From positions 1 to 44,099 of the forward strand of contig CACYOC010000020.1 in the NCBI GenBank assembly GCA_902775975.1: a DNA stretch of 44,099 nucleotides, written 5' to 3'. The position numbers were made by a program, and so were the translations under genes. The DNA is from an uncultured Bacteroidales bacterium (GTDB lineage: Bacteria; Bacteroidota; Bacteroidia; Bacteroidales; Bacteroidaceae). Positions 14,647 to 23,708 of this stretch are shown in pieces (position 1 is the first letter of the stretch; each line of letters begins with the position of its first letter). The notes beneath the pieces are model-generated. The model saw only the letters and a program-made list of their open reading frames with translations, did no database searches and was not told the DNA's origin.

Positions 14647-15312
14647 CTAAAAGAACGTGTAGAGATTGGTCATGGTGCCGAAGAGGAAGATAATGGACAC
14701 GACGATAACCACCACGCCGATAATCTGGTTGATGATGCGGATGCCGCCCTCGTCAAAGATGGTGCGAGCCTTATCAACCAGCCATGTCAGTCCGTACCAC
14801 CACAGCAGGGCTCCGCCAACAATACTGGCAAAGCCCACGAGCATTTCTATCGGACGGTCGGGAATGACAAAGGCAAACTGGGCAAAGAGACCCATGAAGA
14901 GGAAGACGATGAGCGGGTTGGAGAACGTCACTAAAAAGGCGGTCCACATGTTATACCAATAGGAGCCGCGCTTCTTGCCTGGCTTATGGATGTTCTTCGT
15001 CGGGTCGCTGCGCCAGGTGTAGATACCAAAAGCCAACAGCATGACACTACCTATAATCTGCAGATAGAACTTATTGCGGTCGTTGTTGATGAAATCCATG
15101 ACGAAGGCCATGCCAAAGCCCGTAATTCCTGCATAGAAAATGTCGCTGATGGCAGCACCGATGCCCGTCACCAGTCCGAACCAGCGCCCCTTGTTCAGGG
15201 TTCGCTGCACGCAAAGCACGCCGACCGGTCCCATGGGTGCCGAGGCAACCATGCCAATGAGCACCCCCTTCAGCACTAAATCTACTATGTTTATATGTAT
15301 AGGAAATACCAT
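14647..15312 (-). CDS. LysE/RhtB-family exporter
   Basis: The 221-residue inner-membrane protein has about six hydrophobic helices. Family signatures include ASAPMGPVGVLCVQRTLNKG near the N-terminus and FLVTFSNPLIVFLFMGLF in the middle, as in LysE/RhtB amino-acid exporters; the substrate cannot be assigned. I start it at the ATG giving MVFPIHINIVDLVLKG. A longer frame adds 35 polar residues and would run into the promoter region of the divergent ROK gene, so I reject it. A spacer of low-complexity repeats follows its stop codon. Confidence 0.87.
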   Translation of the reverse strand: MVFPIHINIVDLVLKGVLIGMVASAPMGPVGVLCVQRTLNKGRWFGLVTGIGAAISDIFYAGITGFGMAFVMDFINNDRNKFYLQIIGSVMLLAFGIYTWRSDPTKNIHKPGKKRGSYWYNMWTAFLVTFSNPLIVFLFMGLFAQFAFVIPDRPIEMLVGFASIVGGALLWWYGLTWLVDKARTIFDEGGIRIINQIIGVVVIVVSIIFLFGTMTNLYTFF

Positions 15313-15402
15313 ATCGGGTGCAAAATTACAAAAAAATAGGGAGTTTGTAGCCTGCTGGACGTTAAAGGGAGTTAAAGAAGGAGAGTTTTGCCATTTATTC
15401 AT

Positions 15403-15410
15403 TATCTTTG
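15403..15410 (+). promoter_or_regulatory. Possible -7 box for the ROK kinase gene
   Basis: TATCTTTG fits TAnnTTTG and lies about 53 bp before the ATG. The nearest TTTG (15387-15390) is too close for a standard -33 box, so the call rests on the -7 element alone. Confidence 0.4.
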
Positions 15411-15463
15411 CCGTCAAAAATCAACATTTTCATTACAAACAGTCACAAATATTCATATCCACT

Positions 15464-16447
15464 ATGAACGAGCAACAAGGAATCAAGCCTCATGTCATCG
15501 GTTTAGACTTAGGAGGCACCAACGCCGTCTTCGGCATTGTCGATCAGCGTGGCGACATCAAGGCCACCACCGCTATCAAAACACAGAATTACGACTCGGC
15601 AGAGGCGTTTGTCAACGCCTCCATCAATGCCCTGCAAGCTATCATTGAACAGACGGGGGGCCTTGAGAAAATCAAGGCGATGGGCATTGGAGCCCCTAAC
15701 GGCAACTACTATACGGGTGCCATCGAGTATGCTCCTAATATCAAGTGGGCGCACGAGACTGCCGTTCCCTTGGCTAAGATGTTCAGTGAGCGTCTGGGTA
15801 ACTTGCCGGTATCTATCACCAACGATGCCAACGCCGCAGCCATCGGAGAAATGGTATATGGCGTGGCCCGAGGTATGAAGAACTTCATCGTCATCACCCT
15901 CGGAACGGGTGTAGGTTCCGGTGTTGTAGCCAATGGTCAACTGGTCTATGGTAGTGACGGTATGGCTGGCGAACTGGGACACGTCACGATGGTGCGCGGC
16001 AAGGAAGGACGTCTCTGTGGTTGTGGACGTACCGGCTGCTTAGAGGCTTATTGCTCTGCCACAGGTGTAGCGCGCACTGCCCGTCAACTGTTGGAAGAGA
16101 CCGACCGTCCGTCGCTGTTGCGCAAGATGAATCCTGCCGACATCACCTCGCTGGACGTCAGCATCGCTGCAGGACAGGGCGACCAACTGGCACGTGAGAT
16201 TTATGAGTTCACAGGCAAGATGCTGGGTGAGGCCTGTGCCGACTTTGCCACCTTCTGCTCGCCCGAAGCCTTTATCTTCTTCGGAGGTATGACCAAGGCA
16301 GGCGACTTGCTGATGGAGCCCATCAAGAAGTCTTACGACGAGCATGTGATGAACGTCTATAAGGGCAAAGCGCAGTTCCTCATCAGCGGTCTTGACGGAG
16401 CGTCAGCCGCCGTATTGGGAGCTTCCGCTATTGCTTGGGAGATTTAA
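15464..16447 (+). CDS. ROK family sugar kinase, probable glucokinase
   Basis: The 327-residue product has the phosphate-binding DLGGTNAVFG at about residues 15-24, SITNDANAAAIGE, LGTGVGSGVV, and the ROK zinc motif CGCGRTGCLEAYC, preceded by the active-site GELGH. Glucokinase (glucose to glucose-6-phosphate) is the usual annotation for Bacteroidetes ROK proteins of this length, but N-acetyl-sugar kinase activity is possible. It lacks the N-terminal helix-turn-helix of ROK repressors. The start is the ATG giving MNEQQGIKPHV; the upstream extension overlaps the divergent transporter gene. Confidence 0.88.
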   Translation: MNEQQGIKPHVIGLDLGGTNAVFGIVDQRGDIKATTAIKTQNYDSAEAFVNASINALQAIIEQTGGLEKIKAMGIGAPNGNYYTGAIEYAPNIKWAHETAVPLAKMFSERLGNLPVSITNDANAAAIGEMVYGVARGMKNFIVITLGTGVGSGVVANGQLVYGSDGMAGELGHVTMVRGKEGRLCGCGRTGCLEAYCSATGVARTARQLLEETDRPSLLRKMNPADITSLDVSIAAGQGDQLAREIYEFTGKMLGEACADFATFCSPEAFIFFGGMTKAGDLLMEPIKKSYDEHVMNVYKGKAQFLISGLDGASAAVLGASAIAWEI

Positions 16448-16457
16448 AAAACAACGG

Positions 16458-16510
16458 ATTCATAAGAAAAGAGGTTGGTGCAGGACGCTACCAACCTCCA
16501 TCTTATGAAT
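16458..16510 (+). terminator. Two-tier inverted repeat after the ROK gene
   Basis: ATTCATAAGA (16458-16467) pairs with TCTTATGAAT (16501-16510), and GAGGTTGGT (16471-16479) pairs with ACCAACCTC (16490-16498), around a 10-nt loop. It begins 10 bp after the stop codon. There is no clear T-run on the plus strand, so it may be a Bacteroidetes-style terminator or an RNA-stabilising structure. A second small hairpin (ACGATAA-g-TTATCGT) follows. Confidence 0.6.
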
Positions 16511-16640
16511 AACGATAAGTTATCGTGGCAATGGCCAACGCATGGCTTATCGGGGGCAAATTTAGGTAATAAATATATAAAATGCAAATTTTTTGCCTAC
16601 TTTTTTCATATTTTCCTGCTTTTTCGTCTGTCTTCATACT

Positions 16641-17702
16641 ATGAAACGCCTTTACAACCTTTGTTTTCTCATCGTCTGCATTCTGTTCTTTGGATGCGAG
16701 AAAAGCATTGTTCCTGAAAGCAATAACAGCAGTGGAATATCGCTTGTCGGTATTTCTGACAATGCGAAGCAGAATGCCCTGACCATCGCCGAAGCACAGC
16801 AACAGCCAACAGGAACCCCGATATGTGTAAAAGGTTTCATCGTCGCTTCCACCACCAAGAGTATGAGCAATGCAACCTACTCGTCTCCCTTCGCAGGAAG
16901 TACAGCCCTTGTCTTAGCCAGCAGACAGTCGAACGGCACCAACACCCAATTTGACAAAGAAGAACTCTTCCCCATCTGTCTGACCGATGCCAGCAAGGGT
17001 ATCAAAGAAGCTTACAATCTGGAAAGCAATCCGCAATACTACAACCAGTATGTATTTATAAGTGGTACGCGAGATACTTACCTGTCATTGTCCGGGCTTA
17101 AAAAGGTAAAAGCCATCGAGGTGGATCCTCACCACGTCGTCACCCAAGACGAGCAGCCTGATGCCGTCAAAGAAGGAGAGAGCATTGACAATTCGGAAGA
17201 GGAAGGTACTGACGAGGATGACGTTACTTACGGAGATGAGGACGACGAAGAAGAAGGAGAAGGCACTGACGAGGGTACTGGAAATGATGATACTGTTATG
17301 ACGGTGGCTGGAGCCATTGATGCACCTGAAAATACTAAATTAACTGTGAAAGGCTACATCGTTGGAGCAGCTATGGGCGATTATAATGGTAGTGTTTATT
17401 ATTGTTTTAACAAGTCAGAACTATCAAATAATGGAGAATCGTTTAAAGGTTATAAAACTGCTCTTATATTGGCAGACAATAAATATGATCCCGAACGTTC
17501 CTTTGAAAGTCAGTTTAATCTTGAGGATTCCATTAATGTTATGTTCGTAAAACTGGGCACAATAAAGGACAAGCTTAATCTTGTTGATCATAACGATTAC
17601 CATAACAAACTTATTCAAATAAAAGGCAACAAGGGATTTTACATAAATAAAAATATTGCTGCAATAAACGAAGTCAATAGTTACAAATTCATCACTCCTT
17701 AA
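16641..17702 (+). CDS. Lipoprotein with two OB-like (DUF6359-like) domains and an acidic linker
   Basis: The 353-residue product has a lipoprotein signal peptide ending in the lipobox LFFGC at about residue 19, so it is probably anchored at the outer membrane. Two similar modules follow. The first (about 35-165) starts ALTIAEAQQQPTGTPICVKG; the second (about 230-353) starts TVAGAIDAPENTKLTVKGY. Both read like the Bacteroidetes DUF6359 OB-fold-like domain, with ...VKGFIV/VKGYIV... cores. Between them lies a strongly acidic Glu/Asp-rich linker (about 180-228). No catalytic motif is seen. The second module is markedly more AT-rich than the first, suggesting a separate history. The start is the ATG giving MKRLYNLCF. 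Confidence 0.72.
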   Translation: MKRLYNLCFLIVCILFFGCEKSIVPESNNSSGISLVGISDNAKQNALTIAEAQQQPTGTPICVKGFIVASTTKSMSNATYSSPFAGSTALVLASRQSNGTNTQFDKEELFPICLTDASKGIKEAYNLESNPQYYNQYVFISGTRDTYLSLSGLKKVKAIEVDPHHVVTQDEQPDAVKEGESIDNSEEEGTDEDDVTYGDEDDEEEGEGTDEGTGNDDTVMTVAGAIDAPENTKLTVKGYIVGAAMGDYNGSVYYCFNKSELSNNGESFKGYKTALILADNKYDPERSFESQFNLEDSINVMFVKLGTIKDKLNLVDHNDYHNKLIQIKGNKGFYINKNIAAINEVNSYKFITP

Positions 17703-17786
17703 CGCTTGATTATTGCATTCAATATTTGTAATATAATAGTAAAATTGCACTTTTTCTATCAAAATACAAAAATAATGGCGAAAAAA

Positions 17787-17818
17787 TTTGCAGATTCAAA
17801 GAATTATACGTACCTTTG
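17787..17818 (+). promoter_or_regulatory. Promoter of the trp operon
   Basis: TTTG (17787-17790) and TACCTTTG (17811-17818) are separated by 20 bp, a perfect fit to the Bacteroidetes -33/-7 consensus. The leader-peptide ATG lies 33 bp after the -7 box. Confidence 0.85.
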
Positions 17819-17851
17819 TCGCCGTAAATCAAAAACAAAATTAGGCACAAC

Positions 17852-17902
17852 ATGAAAACAATGAATAATAATTGGTGGTGGCGTAACTCGAGATTCAAAT
17901 AG
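17852..17902 (+). CDS. trpL: trp leader peptide
   Basis: A 16-codon ORF reads MKTMNNNWWWRNSRFK and then TAG. The three consecutive Trp codons (UGG UGG UGG, 17873-17881) are the hallmark of a tryptophan attenuation leader: charged tRNA-Trp levels would decide whether the ribosome stalls there. It lies 33 bp after a consensus promoter and 123 bp before trpB. It matches the general description of Bacteroidetes 'Bacteroid-trp' leaders. Confidence 0.9.
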   Translation: MKTMNNNWWWRNSRFK

Positions 17903-17988
17903 TCGCGGGGTACGTAGCCATTATATATTGTTTTCTAAACAGACAAAAGAAGAGGCTCGTCGTTAACGCGACGGCCTCTTCTTCTGTT
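17902..17988 (+). promoter_or_regulatory. trp attenuator: alternative antiterminator and terminator hairpins
   Basis: Terminator form: AAGAAGAGGC (17947-17956) plus CGTCG (17958-17962) pair with CGACG (17969-17973) plus GCCTCTTCTT (17974-17983), extendable by AACAG/CTGTT. Antiterminator form: GTCGCG (17902-17907) pairs with CGCGAC (17967-17972), and ACG-t-AGCC (17912-17919) pairs with GGCTCGT (17954-17960), nested in one helix. The two forms share 17954-17960 and 17967-17972, so they exclude each other. A ribosome at the leader stop codon would cover 17902-17907 and favour termination; one stalled at the Trp codons would leave it free. The terminator lacks a strict U-tract but its 3' arm is U-rich. 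Confidence 0.85.
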
Positions 17989-18025
17989 AATGACCAACGA
18001 AAGAAATAAACAAAACTTAAACATC

Positions 18026-19219
18026 ATGGGATATTTAGTAGATAACAAAGGCTTTTACGGAGAATTCGGCGGTGCTTACGTACCCGAGATTCTCTATGCT
18101 ACGGTAAAGAAATTGCAAGAAGAGTATTTGCCCATCATCGAGTCCAAGGAGTTTCAGGACGAGTACCGCGCCCTGTTGCGCGACTACGTCGGCAGACCAT
18201 CGCCCCTCTATCTGGCACAGCGCATGAGTGAGAAATACGGTTGCCAGCTGTATCTGAAGCGCGAAGATCTGAACCACACCGGTGCTCACAAAATTAACAA
18301 CACCATCGGTCAGATACTCCTGGCAAAGAAGATGGGTAAGAAACGCATCATCGCCGAGACGGGTGCCGGACAGCACGGTGTAGCGACAGCAACGGTCTGT
18401 GCGCTGATGAACATGCCCTGCGTCGTCTATCAGGGAGCTCTTGACGTGGAGCGACAGCACGTCAACGTGGAGCGTATGAAGATGTTAGGAGCCGAGGTTC
18501 GTCCCGTTAAGACTGGTAACTGGACACTGAAAGACGCCACGAACGAGGCTATCCGCGACTGGTGCTGTCATCCTGCCGACACCTTTTATATTATTGGAAG
18601 CACGGTAGGTCCACACCCCTACCCCGACATGGTGGCACGACTGCAAAGTATCATTTCCGAGGAAATCAAACAACAACTGCAGGAAAAAGTAGGTCGCGAC
18701 TATCCTGACTACCTCATGGCATGCGTCGGCGGTGGCAGCAATGCTGCTGGAACCATCTACCACTATATCGACGATGAGCGCGTGAAAATTGTTCTGGCAG
18801 AGGCCGGTGGACAGGGAGCAGACACAGGGCATACGGCAGCAACCATTCACGCCGGACGACTGGGTATCTTGCATGGGGCAAAGACGCTGGTCATGCAGAC
18901 CCCCGACGGACAGATTATCGAGGCGGAAAGTATCTCGGCAGGTCTCGACTATCCGGGCATCGGTCCCATGCATGCCAACCTTGCCGTGCAGCATCGCGCC
19001 ACGGTCTATAGCATCAACGATGATGAAGCCGTCAAGGCCGCTTTTGAAATGACACGTCTGGAGGGCATCATCCCTGCTTTGGAGAGTGCGCACGCTGTTG
19101 CCGCCCTATCGAAGATGACATTCAAGAAGGACAATGTGGTGGTGCTGACCGTCAGCGGTCGAGGCGACAAGGACATAGAGACTTACCTGAACTATCAAGA
19201 CCAACAAAAAGAACAATAA
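18026..19219 (+). CDS. trpB: Tryptophan synthase beta chain
   Basis: The 397-residue PLP enzyme condenses indole with serine to give tryptophan, in complex with TrpA. The PLP lysine lies in HTGAHKINN (Lys89), followed by ETGAGQHGVA, the phosphate-binding GGGSNAAG and ESAHAV. The length equals the family norm with the start at MGYLVDNKGF; an in-frame ATG 36 bp upstream would add an atypical polar extension and lies at the terminator edge. It is the first structural gene of the operon, unlike E. coli where trpB is near the end. Only 2 bp separate it from trpE. Confidence 0.97.
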   Translation: MGYLVDNKGFYGEFGGAYVPEILYATVKKLQEEYLPIIESKEFQDEYRALLRDYVGRPSPLYLAQRMSEKYGCQLYLKREDLNHTGAHKINNTIGQILLAKKMGKKRIIAETGAGQHGVATATVCALMNMPCVVYQGALDVERQHVNVERMKMLGAEVRPVKTGNWTLKDATNEAIRDWCCHPADTFYIIGSTVGPHPYPDMVARLQSIISEEIKQQLQEKVGRDYPDYLMACVGGGSNAAGTIYHYIDDERVKIVLAEAGGQGADTGHTAATIHAGRLGILHGAKTLVMQTPDGQIIEAESISAGLDYPGIGPMHANLAVQHRATVYSINDDEAVKAAFEMTRLEGIIPALESAHAVAALSKMTFKKDNVVVLTVSGRGDKDIETYLNYQDQQKEQ

Positions 19220-19221
19220 CA

Positions 19222-20613
19222 ATGAAGACATTTCAATATACCACCACGAGTCAGACCCTTCTGGCTGACCTCCATACGCCGGTAGGTGTCTATCTGCGGC
19301 TGCGCGACCTTTATCCACAGAGTGTGCTGATGGAATGCTGCGACTATCACGACAAGGACAGCGCCCGCTCCTTTATCGGCATCCACCCCATTGCCAGCGT
19401 TGCCATCAACCACGGCACGGCGACGATTCACTATCCGGACGGAACGACGCATCAAGAGCCGCTGTCAGAGCGTTTCAGCACGGCGCAAGCCATCCATGCA
19501 CTCACCGACAACATCCAAGTGGAGGGGGCTGACGCCTCAGTCTTCGGACTCTTCGGCTACACCTCATTCAATGCGGTGCGCTATTTCGAGAGCATTCCCG
19601 TAAAAGACGAGACACAGGAGAAGAACGACGCTCCCGACATTCTTTATATATTATATAAGGTCGTCATCGTCTTCGACCATCACAACAACCAACTGAAGGT
19701 GGTGTCACTTGCCGGCGACAACGAGATAACAGAGGTGCTGAAAGCCATGAACAAGGCCAACGTGAAGACCTACGACTTCCACCCCATAGGCGATGTCATA
19801 TCCACGCTGACCGACGAAGAACACAAGGCGAACATCCGCCGGGGCATCCAGCACTGTCTGCGCGGCGACGTGTTCCAGATTGTACTGTCACGCCGTTTCG
19901 TACAGCGCTACGAAGGCGACGACTTCAAACTCTACCGTACCCTTCGCAGCATCAATCCCTCACCCTACCTGTTCTATTTCGACTTCGGCGGTTTCCGCAT
20001 CTTCGGCAGCAGTCCCGAGACCCACTGCCGTATCGAAGGTAGGAAGGCATTCATAGACCCCATTGCCGGCACGACCAAGCGTACAGGCGATAAGGAGAAA
20101 GACCGTCAGGGAGCAGAGTTCCTGCGCAACGACCCCAAGGAGAATGCCGAGCACGTCATGCTGGTGGATTTGGCTCGCAACGACCTGAGCCGTAACTGTC
20201 ACGATGTCAACGTCGATTACTACAAGGATATACAGTACTACTCGCACGTCATCCATCTGGTGAGCAGGGTCAGCGGAGAACTGGATGCCGACAAAGACCC
20301 TATCCAGGCATTCATCGACACGTTCCCTGCCGGCACACTAAGCGGAGCACCCAAGGTGCGCGCCCTGCAACTCATCAGCGAATACGAGCCACACAACCGT
20401 GGCGCATACGGCGGATGCATCGGCATCATCGGACTGGACGGCAGTCTGAACCAGGCCATCACCATCCGCACCTTTGTAGCCCGCAATGGTGAGCTATGGT
20501 TTCAGGCCGGTGGCGGCATCGTTGCCAAGAGCAACGAAGACTACGAACTGCAGGAAGTCAACAACAAGTTAGGAGCGCTCCGCCGCGCCATTCTCCAAGC
20601 AGAAACCCTATAA
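19222..20613 (+). CDS. trpE: Anthranilate synthase component I
   Basis: The 463-residue chorismate-utilising subunit forms anthranilate using ammonia passed from TrpG. N-terminal residues LMECCDYHDKDSARSF fall at the position of the LLES feedback-inhibition motif, with Cys in place of the usual Ser. The C-terminal chorismate-binding domain shows DPIAGTTKRTG, DKEKDRQGAEFLRNDPKE, EHVMLVDLARND, DTFPAGTLSGAPKVRA and GAYGGCIG. It starts 2 bp after the trpB stop. A 9-bp repeat array begins exactly at its stop codon and fills the gap to trpG. Confidence 0.96.
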   Translation: MKTFQYTTTSQTLLADLHTPVGVYLRLRDLYPQSVLMECCDYHDKDSARSFIGIHPIASVAINHGTATIHYPDGTTHQEPLSERFSTAQAIHALTDNIQVEGADASVFGLFGYTSFNAVRYFESIPVKDETQEKNDAPDILYILYKVVIVFDHHNNQLKVVSLAGDNEITEVLKAMNKANVKTYDFHPIGDVISTLTDEEHKANIRRGIQHCLRGDVFQIVLSRRFVQRYEGDDFKLYRTLRSINPSPYLFYFDFGGFRIFGSSPETHCRIEGRKAFIDPIAGTTKRTGDKEKDRQGAEFLRNDPKENAEHVMLVDLARNDLSRNCHDVNVDYYKDIQYYSHVIHLVSRVSGELDADKDPIQAFIDTFPAGTLSGAPKVRALQLISEYEPHNRGAYGGCIGIIGLDGSLNQAITIRTFVARNGELWFQAGGGIVAKSNEDYELQEVNNKLGALRRAILQAETL

Positions 20614-20682
20614 GACCCATTAGACCTATAAGACCCATAAGACCCATAAGACCCATAAGACCCATTAAACCCATTCAACCCA
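20611..20682 (+). repeat. Eight 9-bp tandem repeats between trpE and trpG
   Basis: The unit TAAGACCCA or close variants is repeated eight times (20611-20682), starting at the TrpE stop codon and ending 2 bp before the trpG ATG. In the trpE frame the first and several later units begin with TAA, giving tandem stop codons. Confidence 0.85.
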
Positions 20683-20684
20683 TC

Positions 20685-21244
<560 letters not shown>

Positions 21245-21248
<4 letters not shown>

Positions 21249-22243
21249 AAGAGATTTTAGCAAAACTGCTCAACCACGAGATGCTGTCTCGTGAAGAAAT
21301 GAAGGCCGTACTCATCGGCATCACTCATAGTGAATATCCCACCGAGCAGATTACCGCCCTGCTGACCGCCCTGCAGATGCGCGGCGTCACCGTCGATGAA
21401 CTGTTAGGATTCCGCGATGGTATCTTAGAGACTGGCGTTCCCGTTCCCCTGAACTGCGACCGCTATATCGACGTCGTGGGAACGGGCGGCGACCGCAAGA
21501 ACACGTTTAACATCTCCACCACCTCATGTTTCGTCATTGCCGGCGCAGGGTATAAGGTGGCCAAACACGGCAACTATGCCGCCACCTCGACCAGCGGTGC
21601 ATCAAACGTCATCGCACAGCATGGTGTGAAGTTCACCGACAACATCGACCAGCTCAACCGCTGTCTCGACGAAGCAGGCATCGTCTATCTGCATGCACAG
21701 CTGTTTGCCAAGGCGATGAAGTTTGTAGGTCCCATCCGCAAGGCCCTGCAGTTTCCCACCATCTTCAACCTGTTGGGGCCCATCGTCAACCCTAGTCAAC
21801 CGCAATGTCAGCTGCTGGGTGTTGCCAATCTCGACCAGATGCGCCTGTACCACCAGGTATATCAGCGCATCGGCATCGACTATGGCATCGTCAACAGCAT
21901 TGACGGCTACGACGAGATATCGCTCACCGGCGACTTCAAAGTCACTACCAACAACTACGAGCGTTTGTTCTCTCCCGCCGACCTTGGCTTTGAGCGCGCT
22001 CTACCCGAAGAGTTGGTGGCAGGAGCCACGGAGGAAGAGGCAAAGGCTATCTTCGATGCCGTCTTGGAGAACAAGGCACTGCCGGCACAGAAGAACATTG
22101 TGATGGCAAACGCAGCCTTCGGTATTCAGGTGCTGGAGCGTGGCAAGAAGAGCATCGAAGAGTGTATCGCCATTGCCCGCGAGAGTATCGACAGCGGTGC
22201 TGCCCTGCAAACATTCAAGAAGTTCGTGGAACTGAACAGTTAA
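21245..22243 (+). CDS. trpD: Anthranilate phosphoribosyltransferase
   Basis: The 332-residue enzyme transfers phosphoribose from PRPP to anthranilate. Visible motifs are DVVGTGGDRKNTFNIST (PRPP-binding loop), AKHGNYAATSTSGASNVI, GPIRKALQFPTIFNLLGPIVNP, and DGYDEISLTGD. The length is typical. It overlaps trpG by 4 bp, and trpC follows 6 bp later. Confidence 0.96.
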
Positions 22244-22249
22244 TCGAAT

Positions 22250-23065
22250 ATGGACATCCTACAGGAAATAATCGCACACAAGTGCCAGGAGCTACCCGCC
22301 ATCCGTGCCGCATTAACTGTTGGCGGTGGTTCTGCCGCCGCCCCCACAGCTTCCTCCCCAAAGCCCTCGCTGCGGCAGGCGCTCCTCGACTCGCCGACGG
22401 GCATCATTGCAGAGTTCAAGCGTCGCTCGCCGTCGAAGGGTTGGATCAAGGAAGAAGGGCGTGCCGACATCATTCCGATGAGTTATCAGGAAAACGGGGC
22501 TGCCGCCGTGAGCATCCTTACCGACGAGCACTACTTCGGAGGCTCGGACGACTTCATCCGAACAGCGAGGCAAAGCGGTGTCACACTGCCCATCCTCTAC
22601 AAGAACTTCGTCATCGACGAGGCACAGCTGTATGCTGCCGTCCGTTGCGGAGCGTCTGCCGTACTGCTCATTGCCGCCTGTCTGACAAAACAGGAGTGTA
22701 AGACACTGTTGGACAAGGCACACGCATTAGGACTGGAAGTGCTGCTCGAGATGCACAGCGAGGAAGAACTGTCGTACGCCAAACTGGGACCCGACCTTTG
22801 CGGCATCAACAACCGCCACCTGGGTTCCTTTGTGACGGACGTCGAGACCTCGTTCCGACTCGCGGAAAGCCTTCGTTCCGTATGTGGCGATAGCATCGCC
22901 ACAAACCAGACCGTGCTGGTCAGCGAGAGCGGCATCTCGCATCCGGACACTGTCCGCGCACTGCGTCAAGCAGGTTTCCGAGGGTTCCTCATCGGCGAGA
23001 CGTTCATGAAAACCGCCAACCCCGGCACCGCCCTTCACGATTTCATCAACCAGCTAACCCATTAG
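22250..23065 (+). CDS. trpC: Indole-3-glycerol phosphate synthase
   Basis: The 271-residue TIM-barrel enzyme converts CdRP to indole-3-glycerol phosphate. Key segments are IIAEFKRRSPSKGWI with the catalytic Lys, SILTDEHYFGGSDDF, LPILYKNFVIDEAQLYAA, LEVLLEMHSEEEL, GINNRHLGSF and VSESGI. Residues about 23-38 (GGGSAAAPTASSPKPS) are a low-complexity stretch in the variable N-terminal region. It is a single-function TrpC, not the TrpC-TrpF fusion of enterics. A 9-bp-type repeat separates it from trpF. Confidence 0.95.
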   Translation: MDILQEIIAHKCQELPAIRAALTVGGGSAAAPTASSPKPSLRQALLDSPTGIIAEFKRRSPSKGWIKEEGRADIIPMSYQENGAAAVSILTDEHYFGGSDDFIRTARQSGVTLPILYKNFVIDEAQLYAAVRCGASAVLLIAACLTKQECKTLLDKAHALGLEVLLEMHSEEELSYAKLGPDLCGINNRHLGSFVTDVETSFRLAESLRSVCGDSIATNQTVLVSESGISHPDTVRALRQAGFRGFLIGETFMKTANPGTALHDFINQLTH

Positions 23066-23096
23066 CCCCATGAGTCCCATAAGTCCCATAAGCCCT
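23060..23096 (+). repeat. 9-bp repeats between trpC and trpF
   Basis: Four CATAAGTCC-like units run from the trpC stop codon to the trpF start. They are close to the TAAGACCCA units between trpE and trpG, read in a shifted phase. Confidence 0.75.
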
Positions 23097-23708
23097 ATGA
23101 TGATCAAGGTTTGTGGCATGCGCGATGCCGACAACATTCGTGCCGCAGAAGCCCTCGGCATCGACCTCATGGGGTTCATTTTCTGGCCGAAATCCAGTCG
23201 CTATGTCAGCGAGAAGCCTGCCTATCTGCCGACGCAATGCCGGCGCGTGGGAGTGTTCGTCGATGCGGCTGTTGACGACATCTGCCAACACGTGGAGGAC
23301 TATGCCCTTGACGTCATCCAGCTGCACGGCAAGGAGACACCCGCCTACATACAGGCATTACGTTCATTGTATGGCGATTCCATCACCATCATCAAAGCGT
23401 TCAACATTGCCACAGCAGAGGACTTGCAACAGACCGCGTGCTACGAGGGACAGGCCGACTACTTCCTCTTCGACACGAAGGCACAGCAGGTGGGAGGCAA
23501 CGGCACGAAGTTCGACTGGACGGTGCTCGACAGTTACGCTGGTGAGACGCCCTTCCTGCTTAGCGGCGGCATCGGTCCTGAAGATGCAGAACAAGTACGG
23601 GCATTCCACCATCCATGGTGCATCGGCATGGACCTCAACTCTCGTTTCGAGCTCGCACCAGGGCTCAAGGATATACAACAACTCAAAACATTCATCAAAG
23701 CACTATGA
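23097..23708 (+). CDS. trpF: Phosphoribosylanthranilate isomerase
   Basis: The 203-residue TIM-barrel enzyme performs the Amadori rearrangement of PRA to CdRP. The motifs are IKVCGMRDADNIRAA (catalytic Cys in KVCG), MGFIFWPKSSRYV, VIQLHGKE, FLFDTKAQQVGGNGTKFDW, LSGGI and the catalytic Asp in GMDLNSRFE. Two adjacent ATG codons are available (23097, 23100); upstream in-frame sequence is only repeat. It overlaps trpA by 4 bp. Confidence 0.95.
   Translation: MMIKVCGMRDADNIRAAEALGIDLMGFIFWPKSSRYVSEKPAYLPTQCRRVGVFVDAAVDDICQHVEDYALDVIQLHGKETPAYIQALRSLYGDSITIIKAFNIATAEDLQQTACYEGQADYFLFDTKAQQVGGNGTKFDWTVLDSYAGETPFLLSGGIGPEDAEQVRAFHHPWCIGMDLNSRFELAPGLKDIQQLKTFIKAL

Noticed and set aside
15140-15463. 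N-terminal extension of the ROK kinase frame
   Set aside because: It overlaps the divergent LysE gene and adds about 108 residues before the conserved start; MNEQQGIKPHV is the natural beginning.
20496-20684. Extension of the trpG frame through the 9-bp repeats (poly Pro-Ile-Arg)
   Set aside because: It overlaps trpE and encodes only repeats before the conserved TrpG start; read-through translation is not supported.
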